Assembly: GCA_964019415.1 (NCBI GenBank)
Contig: OZ025888.1
Coordinates: 4,226,536 to 4,290,535, forward strand
DNA length: 64,000 bases
Origin: Ianthella basta
Lineage: Eukaryota; Porifera; Demospongiae; Verongiida; Ianthellidae
Direction: 5' to 3'
This document shows positions 19,753 through 32,869 of this stretch, piece after piece (the first letter of the stretch is position 1; the number at the start of each line of letters is the position of its first letter). The notes beneath the pieces are model-generated. The model was not told the DNA's origin and searched no databases. It saw only the letters and a program-made list of their open reading frames with translations. Made by a program: the position numbers and the translations under genes.

Positions 19753-19855
19753 ATCCATTAGGAAGCCACTTGTAAACACTTTCAGGAAGCCACCAAGTGG
19801 CTCCCAAGTAGTGTCTGCTGTATCACAATATCCTTGCACGTAAGGAGTTCTAACA
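19753..19855 (+). promoter_or_regulatory. Conserved 5' flank of receptor gene 2
   Basis: The order AGGAAGCCACTTGTAAACAC, then GGAAGCCACCAAGTGGCTCC, then AGTGTCTGCTGTA, then TTCTAACA and ATG, is repeated in front of nearly all array members at the same distance. It probably holds the core promoter and 5' UTR. No TATA box is obvious. Confidence 0.5.
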
Positions 19856-22114
19856 ATGAAGATGCTGTTGGTGTTACTGGGACTCATCACAGCCAGTCTC
19901 CAAACAGGTAGGAGGGGCTTAGGAGTGATTGCTAGAATGGGAAGGTTATATTTAGGGGAGTGATTGTTGGCTATATACTATACCATCCACATGACTCACA
20001 GGAGAGGCAACTGTTATGGTGAAGATCAGGGCTTACAATGCTAGTGGAAAACTCTACACTGAGTCAGGAAGAACAATCAGAATTGCCAGCTTCACACTGG
20101 GAACAAGAGTACTTCTGACCTGTGATGTGACAGGACTACCTGAGGGGAGTGAGGTGATCAGATACAAGTGGTACCACAACTGCACTCAAGTGAGGTGTGA
20201 GATTGAAGAGGGAACACCCTACCTCAGAGCAGTGGATGACACTCTATTGGTAGATGTCACTTCCCATGATTTGGGAGGGAGGTACTATTGTGATGCTGAG
20301 TATGGCAATGAACAGAGCAAGAGAGGTTTCACTACACAAATGAGTATAACAGGTTAGTGAGTTCATCAAACATAACTATGTGGGTCTGGATGACAGCATT
20401 GTTTGGACTGTTCCACTCTACATCTATGTTCTGCAGATAACCCTGGTCCATTCCTGTTTACCCCCAAATCCCTCCTCCTTGAGAACACTCTTATTACTGA
20501 CCTACAACAGATAACAGGAAATGGACAACAGAGTATAACCTGTGGAGGTGGGCATGCAGGGATATTCCGAGAGAATTCTGCAGCCCATGCAACTGGTTGG
20601 CATAGGGAGCATTTTACAACAGCATCTTCATGCTAATGGACATTATTATTGCTTGGACCACTCAATGAAGAGGATCTACTTTAATATTTTCACCAACAAC
20701 TTCAGTAAGTCCATTACACATGTAGGGGATGCAAAGGTGTACACAAGTCCTAAAAGTGAAGTATATACACCTTTCCATCCACAGCTGCCCTGCTTACACC
20801 AATCATACACACCAGTGCAGGAGAGTGGACCTTCACATCACCAGGTGGTAGCCAAGTGGAGAGATATATTGTAGAATTTGAGTGCAGAGTACAAAGCCTC
20901 ACATTTGTAGAGAAGTACATGAGTGTCAGTGCTAATAGTGAAGGAACTGGACGAGTGTCAAGAAATGTGTCATGTTTTGGAGGACTAGGCTAGCTCTACA
21001 GAGTGAAGGTGTGGGCAGTTGTTGGGCGCAACATCAGTCAACAACCAGCAGTGAAGTGTCTTACACCAGATGGGCAATGCAGAGAAGGTAGGGGAGGCAT
21101 GCAAAGAAATTTGATGTTCTGACCTGCTGCAGGAATAGTTCTGAGTATGCATAGGTGTAGTCAGCATTTGTATATTTTCCAGTTACTGCTCTAATGCATA
21201 ATATTAATTTTAGCTACTGTACGTTTGAATATTTTGAAAATCATGTCATGCATCTTCCAGTTATTGACTGATTTGGTTCACTGACCTCCAACAATGGAAT
21301 TTCAATTCCCTGTCATTATAGCAGCTTTGTACATACCTTGCATGCTACTCTAGCTTGCAGTGTACTGCTCCATGCATGTAGCAGGTTAACCTGCTGAAAG
21401 TACATACACCTGCCATTGTTCAGATGTCCAAGTTCACAGTTTTACTGATTGCAATGATTATCATCATGTGCACTAGATGGACCAACAACAAGTGCAGTGA
21501 TGATTACACCAACAACTGCAGGCAGCAGAGGAATTCCAACCTCAACAATAGTGGCTACCACATCAGCAATGACTGACCAGCCACCACTGTCACCCTCCTT
21601 ACCAAGTGGACAACAAGGTTAGTGCCTAATGAAAACTGAGGTATGATAGCATTGTGCCTTAATAACTCAATGCAAAGCATTTAATATGAAAGCAATCACA
21701 CCTATATTGGATGGATTTGGGGAAACTCTAGTGAAATCAATCCAAGGCGAGTCTTTGTAGCCATTTTGTCCCTTGTGGACTTTGTCATTACTCCCTATCA
21801 TAGGTACTTTATCAACAGTGCTGCCAGTATCCATTGGTGCACTAATGGTTCTTGTGGGCATAGCCACATTCACTGCTGGTGTGGTGATGTTGGTAAGAGC
21901 CAATCACAGGAGGGTACTGGACCACTCCCCCAAGCCACCTCCTCCTGGGACTGATCACTATGAGGTGGTGGATGAAGGGAAGAAGAGCACACCTCTTGGT
22001 GCAGGGGTCTACGAGGAGGTAGACAAGCAGGACACAGAGGGACACAACAAGCACTATCAGGAGCTGGACCTGATGAAGATGGAGGGGAGCGAGTATGCAT
22101 CCGTGAAAGCTTAA
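19856..22114 (+). pseudogene. Ig-domain receptor 2, type A tail, ectodomain broken
   Basis: Exons by homology: 19856-19907, 20002-20352, 20437-20704, 20785-21087, 21477-21617, 21804-22114. Leader, Ig-like 1 (117 codons, extra cysteines in HNCTQVRC), stalk, transmembrane segment and tail are open. The Ig-like 2 exon is 268 nt instead of a multiple of three, with a frame change between about 20545 and 20590. The FN3-like exon has TAG at 20991-20993 where paralogues have CAG. A full-length receptor cannot be made from the plain gene model. Because all exons are phase 1, a transcript skipping exons 3 and 4 would still be open. The tail is almost identical in DNA to gene 1's. Confidence 0.8.
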
Positions 22115-22560
22115 CCGAAATATAACTATCTAATTATATACGTTGCATATTCTAAGAGTGCAATAACAGTGTGTGCCTAATACATTTATCACATCTACAC
22201 ATAATAATTATATTTCTGGTTAAAGCTACACAAGTGAGCATGCTAAAAGAAAGAAGCCCAGTAACATACATTGTCTGGTTTGTATAGTAAAGTGTATACA
22301 ACTACATTTGTTAATGGATCTTTTGAAATGTTAATACATTATAGGTGAACGTACCTGTCTGAATTAGAAGACATCAACATTAGTGGCCTCTTGATGTATT
22401 ATAGAACTGCCTTTCCTTGCATTTTTTACGATCAACCTGACATTGCGGATCATATTCATTTTGCTTTCAGTGCAGCTGAACACAAGACCATAAGTACATA
22501 GCCACTCAAGATATATGGTGCACAGAGTACTGTACAATTGCACGCACACATGCACGCATA

Positions 22561-22673
<113 letters not shown>

Positions 22674-23239
22674 TGTTGCTGCTCACCATCACTTAGGAAG
22701 CCACTTGCAAGTTGTACACACACATCATGCTCAAAAGACTCCCACTAATGCAGATCCTACCCAGCCCCACAGTCTATTTCACTAACATTGTACACACAAG
22801 GGTACTACACATAGCTATATGGGTGCAACCACTTTAGGAAGCCATTTGCAAACAAGAGCACACATTACACTGTAGAAGCCCCCCAAGTGGTACACTCACT
22901 CATTAGGAAGTGCATGTAGATCTAAACATTTATTTAATGATATGCACATTATATGATCATGGATGTGAACTATGTTGTGCTGTAGTTACATACATCCCAT
23001 GATACATAGGTCATGTCAGTGGTACAGTAAACTGGAGGCGTTTGTCATACACATCAGAAGACAAGGCATAGTGCAACTCTTCCAAGATTGGACGGTTTGC
23101 TGTGACACATCAATGAAAATTCAACCACTTCACACCTACCCAATCTGTTATTGTCTATAGACCCACACTAAACAGGCCAGGTGGAGTTGTTCATAGCAAT
23201 GTTGTCAGTGTTATCATACAGTCTAAAAAGGCATTCACC

Positions 23240-23605
23240 ATGTACAATCCATCAGTGAACAAGGGCTCCCTCAAGGGGCACATTGATGCCGTGTTGGACA
23301 TTGCTACGTATGCCCCCCAGGCTGGGTCTCCTTCTGTCCTGCAGCTTGGACAGGACAGACAGCAGTCATCATCTGTGGTCACCTGCATCCCTTATGCTGA
23401 AGAGCTGGGTCTGCCAACATCTATGGACTTTGTCCTGAGGCAGCTGGTGGTTGGTTACAACACAGCTCAGGCTGTGGTGTATGACATTGAGATGTGCAAA
23501 ACTGCCATAAAGCTGGACTGTGCAACAAGCTATAACCACACCCCCAACACACAAGTGAACAAGGTCCACTCCTTCCCAGTACTATCACACCTCAATGACT
23601 GGTGA
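23240..23605 (+). pseudogene. Striatin-like WD40 fragment, copy 1
   Basis: The 121-codon frame is colinear with part of the C-terminal WD40 domain of striatin-family proteins: a Leu-x-Gly-His opening (SLKGHIDAVLDIA), a segment LGLPTSMDF, QAVVYDIEMCK and TQVNKV. Striatins are scaffolds of the STRIPAK phosphatase complex. There is no upstream coiled-coil or caveolin-binding region, the first WD repeat has lost its normal ending, and the frame stops after one and a half repeats. It is best read as a transposed gene piece. Copies lie at 32462-32830 and 49720-49840. Confidence 0.6.
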
Positions 23606-23989
23606 TGGCATGTGCAGACAATGCGGCATCACTACATGTACAGTTACATAATGTTTGGATTAGTAATGTTCTATCTGGATGCAAAAACAGTGCATGGAAA
23701 AGAAATTGCATATTTACATGCTATACAGGAACATGCCCATTATGGCTGAAAATTGCACTCCCTTCATCTTCACTTCATTGCAACTGCATGATCAGTTTAT
23801 CCAACAATTCAATCCTGTCATTACAGCAGCTGCATTGCTGCCTGCTCTATATAGCTAGAGCTCATGCAGTCGCCACCTAGCTATTCTTCATAAAGCAGGT
23901 ACACCTGCCAAAGATGGGTGTTCTTCCTATATACTCAAAAGTTAAGTAGCAAGTTCATAGTGTGACTGGATCAGACAAGTGCACTATAA

Positions 23990-24110
23990 CTAGGTGGACC
24001 AACAACAGACCCATTCGTGTTTACACCAACAACTGCAGGTAGCTAGGAAGAACCAACTGAATACTGCATCAACGATCAACAACAACTGACACTTCATCAT
24101 GCACATCAAG
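23990..24110 (+). pseudogene. Relic stalk exon of a receptor gene
   Basis: The sequence GGTGGACCAACAACAGACCC followed by ACACCAACAACTGCAG matches the start of the family's stalk exon behind a CTAG acceptor. The continuation is frameshifted. Similar relics lie at 33865-33920 and 50335-50450, each about 400-600 bp after a striatin-like fragment. Confidence 0.6.
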
Positions 24111-26413
24111 AGGACCCTAATGTTGCATTGATATGAAGAATACATGAAGTAGAATAGCATCTGGACTAGATAACTCAATATCCATATAATATCATATGTC
24201 AAACAATAGCACAAGACTTTGTCGTATGTTGCTTCCTTTTATGGGATGATGCATGTAAATGTGCATTATCAATCCCCACATTATGTATTTCACTTCTTGG
24301 TCAGCAATGGCACAAATACACTCTTCCTTTCATTCTGTTTGTTAAAACTAGATGAACAATGATACTGCTTTATGCATGGAGGAGGGAGTAGTGCTGCCAT
24401 CAAGAGAAGCATATTAAGCATTAAGAACAATGATCAAAGACAAGCACATGAAATTATACATACAGTGTCTTAACCCTTGGCAATATGCATTTACCAGGTG
24501 CATGACAGCACATGAGATTATGTTACATTCCGCTGTGAACTGACTTGTGAATATCTCGCATAGCGGCACTAATCTAATTGTGAAGCAGGTACTCAAGTGG
24601 ACAGGCAATAGCAAGCATACAATATATTCCGTATTTTAGTAGGTGTTCATGGATATGGTCCATTAGGAAGCCACTAGTAAACATGGGCAGATAACTATAA
24701 CATGTAGAATGCCAGAAGCCAACAAGTGTCCCCTAATTAGTGTCTTCAGTACCATAGTATCTATAGCAGTATCACAAGAGGACAACAGCCCGGCCAGTGT
24801 TCAACTTTACACAGTTCTGACAATGAAGGTGTTGTTGGTTCTTTTGGGACTCATCACAGCCAGTCTCCAAACAGGTAGGAAGGTTGGTTGAGGGTGACTG
24901 CCAGTGAGGGAGGGAGTAGGGGAGTGATTGCATGGTGGCCATGTACCATCCACATGACTCACAGGAGAGGCAGTTTTAGTGATGAAGATCAGAGCTTACA
25001 ATGCTAGTGGAAAACTCTACACTGAGTCAGGAAGAACAATCAGTATTGGCAGCTTCACACTAGGAACAAGAGTTCTTCTGACCTGTGATGTGACAGGACT
25101 ACCTATGGGGAGTGAGGTGGTCAGATACAAGTGGTACCACAACTGCTCTCAACAAGTGAGGTGTGAGATAGAAGAGGGAACACCCTACCTCAGAGCAGTG
25201 GCTGACACTCTATTGGTGGATGTCACTTCCCATGATTTGGGAGGGGGTACTATTGTGAAGCTGAGTATGGCAATGAACAGAGCATGAGAGGTTTCACATC
25301 AGAAATCAGTGTAACAGGTTAGTGAGTTTATTAAACATAATTACATGCAGAGGTCTGGTTATTTTCAGTGCTTTCTACTCGATGTACATCTATGATTGCA
25401 GCTAGCCCTGGTCCATTTCTCTTCACACCAAACTCCCTCCTCCTCAACCATGCCCTCATCACTGATGCACAACAGGTAACAGGAAAGGATGGGAATCAGT
25501 GGATCAACTGCACCAGTGGGGATCAAAGTGGGCCAGAAATAATCTCTGGGGACCAGAGATTTCTTGTATCAAGTGGAGGTGGTAGTAACACTGCCACAAG
25601 TGAGCTAAGCAGTTTCACTAGCAATGGACGCTATTTTTGCCACATACGAATATCAACAAGAGCCTATTTCTCAGTTTACTTGAAGAATTCAAGTAAGCAA
25701 CACACTCGCATTAACATTGGCCACAAGTTTGCATGCACTTTTACTAATGAATACTTATGTTATAATCCATTCTTCTAGCCACTCTACTGTTGCCCCATGT
25801 AAGTGTTCAGAACACTATGTGGACCTTCACATCACCAGATGGCAGCCAAGTGGAGGAATATATTGTAGAGTTTGAGTGTAGTGTACGAAACATCACATTT
25901 GTAGAGAAGTACATGAGTGTCCTTGCTAATAGTGGAGGAATTGGACGAGAAGCAAGAACTATATCCTGTTTTGGAGGACTAGGCCAGCTCTACAGAGTGA
26001 AGGTGTGAGCAGTTAGTGGACACAACATCAGTCAACAGCCAGCAGTGAGATGTCTTACACCAGATGGACAGTGTAGGGAAGGTATAGGTGGCACACAAGG
26101 ACAGGGAATACGGGGCAGGCATTGTTATCTAGTATATTTTTATGGAATGTCAATGTTGCCAGATGTAGGGATAGTGAAAAGGTATTTAAAGTCAATAAAT
26201 GTACTTGACCTGGGTTGTTGCATAGACTGTCCCCCCTCCTTGTTGACCTAGGTTGTTGCGTGGGCTCCCCCCCCCCCCCCCTTGCTCTGGAGGTTTTTTT
26301 GCCAGTTGGTTATACCATGCTTTGCAAATACACACTGCATCTGTCCTTGTTTTGTGGGATATTGTTATGGAGTGACCAATGAGTGTTGTAGAGTTGCAAG
26401 TTGCTTAATGGCA

Positions 26414-26485
26414 ACAAGTTTTTTGAGTTAAAAAACTCGTGGGGTGCCGGGGCGCCTTTGAACTCGAACTACTTGCTAGCCCCTG
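26414..26485. repeat. Small foldback repeat in receptor gene 3
   Basis: CAAGTTTTTTGAGTT on the left and GAACTCGAACTACTTG on the right are imperfect inverted repeats around a GTGGGGTGCCGGGGCGCC core. A cleaner copy lies at 37822-37878. Confidence 0.6.
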
Positions 26486-27116
26486 TCTATGTTAAATAGT
26501 GCAGTGCAATGTTGATTCCATATTGACATACGTACTTATTGTCAGCGCAATTCTCTGTCCACATCATGCTACACACAGCATTGCCTACAACATGCATGGT
26601 TGTGGCCTACAGCTGGTATATCTATCCGTGCCATTATATTCCACATCGGTGTTGCCTGGCCATTGTGGAGTAGCCGTCGCGAAGCAGCTGTCGTGGGGGC
26701 GCTGGAGCAGGGAAGCCCACTGAAGGCGGGCTTTCCTGCTAGTACATACATGATCACAAACACGAAGCCATACAAATACCTAAATCTGAAGATGCCCCAA
26801 AAATGATTATTATTGTAATGCATTATATCAAGACTGCATGATTATTTTCACAAGGTGAACCAACCACAAACACTGTGATGATTACACCAGCAACTGTAGG
26901 TAGCAGAGGAACTCCAACTCTTAATAACAGTGGCTGCCACAACAGTAATCGCTAACTGACTTGCCATCTCCTGCACCAAATGGACCACATACCTGGGAAC
27001 AATGCATTCACTGCATTGCCATTGCCAACTTAACGCCCAATTCCAATGTATAATGTGAAACAAAGCCATCTCTGCCATTGCTACCTTTCTTGGATACAGT
27101 ACAATTACTGGTACTT

Positions 27117-27182
27117 CAGTGCTGCCAATATCCATTGGTACACTAATGGTTCTTGTGAGCATAGCCACATTCACAGCTTGTA
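27117..27182 (+). pseudogene. Truncated extra type A transmembrane exon inside gene 3
   Basis: The DNA from GTGCTGCCAATATCCATTGG through GCATAGCCACATTCACAGC matches the first 60 bases of the type A transmembrane exon and then diverges. With the broken stalk copy just before it, it shows that a stalk-to-tail unit was inserted or duplicated within gene 3. Confidence 0.8.
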
Positions 27183-27954
27183 CATATAACAACGATTGTC
27201 ATTACATGATTATGTTCACTATTCCTGTATATAATAGGTAGATCAACAACAAACCCACCGGTGTTTACACCAACAGCTGTAAGTAGCAGAGGAACTCCAA
27301 CTACAACAACAGTGGCTACTTCATCAGCAATAACTGGCCTTTCACCCTCAAGCTCCACACCAAGTGGACCCCTTGGTTAGTATACCTATTATACAGTTCT
27401 ACAATATAGGGTAGAATCAGTGATGCAGTTTGGGAGGGCTGCTTGGTAGTAAAGTCAAGCAGGCATATAGTCACTATTTCTGGATCATGCAAGTTTTGCA
27501 ATGCCCTCCCCCCTTACCCCATTCCACTGTCTTTTGGTTGAATGTTAACTGCACTGCCATCACCACCTCAATACCTACATCTTGTGTGAAACAACACAGT
27601 CACATTTATTTGACATTGCTTCCATTTACAGGTACATGTACATGTACTTTATCAACAGTGCTGCCAATATCCATTAGTGCACTAATGGTTCTTGTGGGCA
27701 TAGCCACATTCACTGCTGGTGTGGTGATGTTGGTAAGAGCCAATCACAGGAGGGTACTGGACTACTCCCCCAAGCCACCTCCTCCTGGGACTGATCACTA
27801 TGAGGTGGTGGATGAAGGGAAGAAGAGCACACCTCTTGGTGCAGGGGTCTACGAGGAGGTAGACAAGCAGGGCACAGAGGGACACAACAAGCACTATCAG
27901 GAGCTGGACCTGATGAAGGTGGAGAGGAGCGAGTATGCATCCATGAAAGTGTAA

Positions 27955-29092
27955 ACATACTACCTGTTTGAGTGAAAACTACCTAATATAGTCTATTTGG
28001 AGAGTGTGTAGTGACCGCTTGCTGAGAATAAAATCCAGTTAGGTAAAAGTTGGTGGAATAATATTATCATCGGTAAAGTGAAAATAACTGTGTTGAAGGA
28101 TCTTCAGCATGCCAATCGCTCTAGACCTCTTTCGTGATAAAGGAGAGAGCATCAACATCAGCGGCCCGTTGATGTATGCACAAGAACCTGGTCTTGGCAG
28201 TTACGCTTGTTTTCTAGTTACTGCTATGACACCAGAACACAAAACACTCACAAAGTGTCACAATGACATGTTACTACTTTGAGGAGACTGTGTTCTTGAC
28301 AAATTCTTCCTCCGAATCAAAGATGCTGACTAAGCTAGGCTGCCACAAAATGAGATGAGTCAAAATGGCTCACTGCATCATGCAGTGAACCAAGAACACT
28401 TTTGATAAATAGGTGAATACAAGTAAACAGAAATGCTACCCCTTATAATTACGTTCATCTGCATGGTCCGCACATTGTAGGATTATTTATGTGTCCAGAC
28501 TCCTTTTTGGGCAGGCCACTGTATTGCTGACATGCTTTATACCAGACCATCATATATCCATTCAGTTGGTGGATTCTAGGTGGACAATCATAAATTCAAT
28601 GCACAAAGGGTGGGAGGGGAATATATAATGCTGCAAGCAATGGAAGCATATTATTTCAAGAACATGCTCACAGCTTAAAGTGCATGTGACGTTACACCAC
28701 ATGTACATACAATGAATTAGCTCATGCCTAAGCACATACGTACCAAGTGCAATCATGGATGCACTTGAAAGTACGTTGCCGTCCATGGTGAACTAACTGA
28801 TGAATATCTGTCATAATTAAATATAATTATATTGTAACACTATAAACACTTCACTATAAATGTATAATAATATTATTGTTAGCAGGTGTTCAAGTAGACA
28901 GACAGTGATAAGTACATTTACCTCACATAGGTGTATGTGGTTACTGTCTATTTGGAAGCCACTTGCAATCATGGGCAAATAGACTGACAGGCACCACCAA
29001 GGGCCCCCAATTTAGTGTCTTATATTCCACAGTGACAGTGTCGGAGGAGGACAATATCCCAGTATTCACTTTTAGTTTAGAGAGTTTCAATA
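27955..29092. other. Intergenic DNA between receptor genes 3 and 4
   Basis: The first 600 bp is a second kind of 3' flank shared only with gene 7 (compare 45847-46500). The last 250 bp is the receptor 5' flank. No gene is recognised. Confidence 0.6.
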
Positions 29093-29821
29093 ATGAAGGT
29101 GTTGCTGATACTCCTTGGACTCATCACAGCTAGTCTCCAAACAGGTAGGAAAGGGCTTAGGAGTGATTGCTAGGGATAGAGGGAATTGAGGAGTTATTGT
29201 GTGGTACCATCCACATGACTCACAGGAGAGGCAGCTGTTATGGTGAAGATCAGGGCTTACAATGTTACCAGTGAACTGGGAAAGATTCTACACTGAGTCA
29301 GGTAGAACAATCAGTGTAACCGGCTTCACACTGGGAACAAGAGTTCTGACCTGTGATGTGACAGGACTACCTGAGGGGAGTGAGGTGACCAGATACAAGT
29401 GGTACTACAGGTGCCATCAAATGGGGTGTATGGTACAAGAGATACAAGAGGGAACCCCCTACTACAGAGCAGTGGCTGACACTCTATTGGTGGATGTCAC
29501 TTCCCATGATTTGGGAGGGAGGTACTATTGTGATGCTGAGTATGGCAATGAACAGAGCATGAGACGTTTCACATCAGCAATCACTGTAACAGGTTAGTGA
29601 GTTCATCAAACATAATTATGTAGGTCTGGATGGCAGCATTGTTTGGACTGTTCCACTATACATCTATGTTCTGCAGATAGCCCTGGTCCATTCCTGTTTA
29701 CCCCCAACTCCCTCCTACTTGAGAACACTCTTATTACTGATCTACAACAGATAACAGGAAATAGACAACAGAACTGCCCATTTACACACTTGCTTGCAGG
29801 TGGTTTATGAAGTGGAGGTAT

Positions 29822-30012
29822 TGAAAGACAACGTTCGGAACTACACATGGTAAGGAAAGAGGGGGGAATAGAAAAACGGCAGTGAACCGGACCAGCACCG
29901 GCAACCTCCAGATCTTTAGCCGACCCTTTAGCAGCCGGGTCACTGGTCACCGCCAACAGCCACTGATCCATTCCCTCCTTATATACCAATGTGGGCGGGC
30001 CCTATCCAGAGC
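29822..30012 (+). mobile_element. Short interspersed element, tandem copy 1, in gene 4
   Basis: Same family as 6376-6543, but longer on the right: it continues through CCTTATATACCAATGTGGGC to GGCCCTATCCAGAG. It disrupts the Ig-like 2 exon region of receptor gene 4. On the - strand it has a B-box-like GGTTCACTGCC. Confidence 0.75.
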
Positions 30013-30066
30013 CTCCTTTGAAACTCCCACACCGGGCACTGACTAATCAGTGACTTATCGGAAATG

Positions 30067-30420
30067 TTGATTAAGATGGTCTATGTACCATGGTGACGCT
30101 AATGAAAGACAACGTTCGGAACTACACATGGTAAGGAAAGAGGGGGGAATGGAAAAACGGCAGTGAACCGGACCAGCACCGGCAACCTCTAGATCTTTAG
30201 CCGACCCTTTAGCAGCCGGGTCACTGGTCACCGCCAACAGCCACTGATCCATTCCCTCCTTATATACCAATGTGGGCGGGCCCTATCCAGAGATCTGGAG
30301 GTTGCCGGTGCTGGTCCGGTTCACTGCCGTTTTTCCATTCCCCCCTCTTTCCTTACCATGTGTAGTTCCGAACGTTGTCTTTCATTAGCGTCACCATGGT
30401 ACATAGACCATCTTAATCAA
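30067..30420. mobile_element. Short interspersed element copy 2 with 130-bp inverted partial copy
   Basis: The + strand copy runs about 30103-30296. The segment 30067-30196 and the segment 30291-30420 are reverse complements over 130 bp with a single mismatch (CCTCTAGATCT against CCTCCAGATCT), separated by 94 bp. The arms include about 36 bp of flanking DNA (TTGATTAAGATGG onward), so the inversion copied flank as well as element. A transcript would fold into a very stable hairpin. Confidence 0.9.
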
Positions 30421-32461
30421 GTGGAGGTATATACTACATAGTGGGGGAATGTGGATTAGACTAGGAATAAATGAGCCCTATATGGTCTGAAATAAACCGT
30501 TTTGAGCAATTTCACTTGATGACTGCATTTTGGCGACACTGTATAGCTAGCATGTTCACAGTGTTACTGCTTGCAGTGATCGATTACTAGTGCAATAGGC
30601 AGATAAACTACAAAGCCAGTGATGCTTACACCTACATGTGTAGGTAGCAGAGAAACTCCAACTCCAACTGTAATGACTACCAGATCAGCAATGACTCACT
30701 TGTTACCCTCCACACCAAGTACACCAAATGATATGCAGATTGATAGTAGATGCATGCACGTACATGCAGTTTATGTCACTATTGCATAAATATGACACAG
30801 CACTTTAAACAAATCAGTTGGACTGCCGGCATATTATAATATGTCTTCTGCAATTCTGATATGTACATTCATTTGATCATGTGAGTGCTTGCTTTCTGTA
30901 CCACCAATCCATGTGGTGCCCTAATCAAAGTCTCATGTCTTCACTCCCTGCATGTATAGCTATAGATGCCCTGTCAGAAACTGGCACATTCATTGGAGTG
31001 GGGGTTGCAGGTGTGTTCATCCTCCTTTCAGTGTTGACCCTGATGGGCATTGGTAGTAGTGGTGGTGAAGAAGAAGGTGACAAATATGCAGAAAGGAGAC
31101 TCAAAGATGGAAGACTATCAATGTTGCAATAATGTATTGATGTTTAAGCAAAAACACTGAGGTGGAAGAGAAAGTCTGGGTGCTGTTCAAGCCTATGATG
31201 TAGAGAATGTTGGGAAAGGTTGGACTGTCGGTGGATTTGATCCATATGAAGATGTCGATGACAAGGCACAGATCAAAACTACAATGAAGCTATTACAAAA
31301 GAATCCACCACTCCACTCAGTGTAACCAACAGTGGGGATCTGATGCAGTTGTGGACAAGAGCCAGAAGAACGGGGCAGAGAAGGAGAAAGAAACTGTCAC
31401 TAACAAAGATGATCTGTATGCCATGCCAATTAAGAAGAAAGGCAAGTTAACGGAAACAGGGGAGGGAGTGGAGGATAGTGGAGGTGTGGAAAAATGAGAG
31501 AATAATAACGACATGGCAGAGAATGTGTATGAGCCAAAGGCAAACAGCAAATCTATGCAGCAGATCCTGATCAGCAGATTGAAGGAGACAGAAAGGCTCA
31601 GAATGTTGACATGTTGTATGCAGTCATGGATAAGAGTCATATATAAGAAGAAAATGAGAAGTGGCTTCCCTCCCTTAACAGTATAATTTGTAATAGCCAT
31701 GTGTGCGAATTAACTCATATACAATCTTATGCTGGTTAGTCAGTTACTCAGTGTGATGGGAATTCAGGCCCAGTGCACTGCATGCATATGGGGCACAGAG
31801 TACTGTACAACTGCACACATACACATGCACACATACACCATATAGATAAATGACCCACCATAGATATATAAAAGGGGTCATTTATAATTGCACACACAAA
31901 GGATACTGTGTTGCTGCTTGCCATCGCTTACAAAGCCACTTGCAAGTACAAACAAAGATTCCCCCTAATGCAGGTCCTACCCAGCCCCACAGTCTATTTC
32001 ACTAACATTGTACACACAAGGGCACTACACATAGCTATATGGGTGCAACCACTTTAGGAAGCCACTTGCAAACAAGAGCGCACATTACACTCTAGAAGCC
32101 CCCAAGTGGTACACTCACTCATTAGGAAGTGCATGTAGATCTAAAATTAATGATATGCACATTATATGCAGTTGAACTAAGAGAGAACATGATCATGGAT
32201 GTGAACCATGTCATAGTTACATACATAGGTCATGTTGGTGATACAGTAAAGTGGAGGCATTAATCGTACACATCAGAAGGCAAGGCATGGCACAACTCCT
32301 CTAAGCTTGGACGGTTTGCTGTGGCACATCATGCAGTGGAAATTCAACCACCAGCTGCCTCACACCTACATCATTTGTTAGGCTATCGACCACACTAAAC
32401 AGGCCAGGTGGAGTTGTTCATGACAAAGTTGTCAGTGTGATCATATAAAGAAGTATTCACC

Positions 32462-32830
32462 ATGTACGACCCAACAGCGAACAAGGGCTCCCTCAAGGGG
32501 CACAGCAATGTCTTGTTGGACATTGCGATGCACCCCAGGTTGGGTCTCCTGTTCTGCAGCTCGGACAGAATATGTCAGCTGTAGAACAGACGGCAGTCAT
32601 CATCTGAGGTCACCTGCATCCTTTACATTGAAGAACTGGGTCTGCCAACATCTGTGGACTTTGTTCATAGTGACCTGAGGCAGCTGGTGGTTGGTAACAA
32701 CACGGCTCAGGCTGTGGTGTATGACATTGAGATGTGCAAGGTTGTTATGAAGCTGGACTGTGCAAAGAGCTATAGCCACACCCCCAACACACAAGCGAAT
32801 GAGGTCCGCTATCATGCCTCAGTGACAGGT
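32462..32830 (+). pseudogene. Striatin-like WD40 fragment, copy 2
   Basis: It opens YDPTANKGSLKGHSN and continues LDIAMHPRLGLLF and CSSDR, a good WD-repeat pattern (Gly-His to Ser-Ser-Asp-Arg), then reaches a TAG stop near 32583. In a second frame it continues LGLPTSVDFVHSDLRQLVVG, QAVVYDIEMCK and NTQANEV. It is less worn than copy 1 in the first repeat and includes HSD, missing from copy 1. The frame change and stop mark it as non-functional. Confidence 0.6.
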
Positions 32831-32869
32831 GATGACTTGTACTCCTTGAAGTGTTGTGTGAATGTGCTC

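Larger units (their letters stand above)
17763..19855. other. Intergenic DNA between receptor genes 1 and 2
   Basis: It contains the downstream flank shared with genes 5 and 9 (GTGCTGCTGAGCACAAGACC and similar blocks near 18090-18240), the 929-bp transposon at 18370-19298, and the 5' flank of gene 2 (from about 19600). No coding sequence is recognised. Confidence 0.6.
24823..27954 (+). pseudogene. Ig-domain receptor 3, type A tail, ectodomain broken
   Basis: Exons by homology: 24823-24874, 24965-25317, 25402-25692, 25779-26081, 27238-27375, 27632-27954. The Ig-like 1 exon is 353 nt: one base is missing in the Gly-Gly-Arg codons near 25245, destroying the Tyr-Tyr-Cys strand. The FN3-like exon has TGA at 26006-26008 in place of the tryptophan codon of VKVWAV. 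The Ig-like 2 exon (97 codons) is open and, with gene 1, forms the YFSVYLKNSS subtype. Two stalk exons occur: a frameshifted one (about 26856-26990) and an intact one (27238-27375, TNPPVFTPTAVSSRGTPTTT). The tail exon is open, with a 12-bp insertion (ACATGT repeat) at its start; it keeps all four tyrosine motifs and ends YASMKV. Confidence 0.8.
29093..31658 (+). pseudogene. Ig-domain receptor 4, type B tail, heavily degraded
   Basis: Leader 29093-29144 is open. The Ig-like 1 exon (29226-29592, 367 nt) has a net 10-base insertion near 29265 that shifts the frame; after it the sequence is otherwise normal. The Ig-like 2 exon starts at 29677 but breaks off near 29810, where a cluster of short interspersed elements lies (to 30420). 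No FN3-like exon remains. A stalk exon relic (30599 to about 30730) has an in-frame TAA at its second full codon. A type B transmembrane/tail exon starts at 30966 but is broken by several frame changes up to about 31658. Compared with genes 6 and 10 it is clearly dead. Confidence 0.85.

Noticed and set aside
26490-26800. GC-rich segment with GAAGCCCACTGAAGGCGGGC as a possible hairpin terminator or RNA gene
   Set aside because: It is a short inverted repeat within intronic DNA of a pseudogene, without promoter boxes or a known RNA fold.
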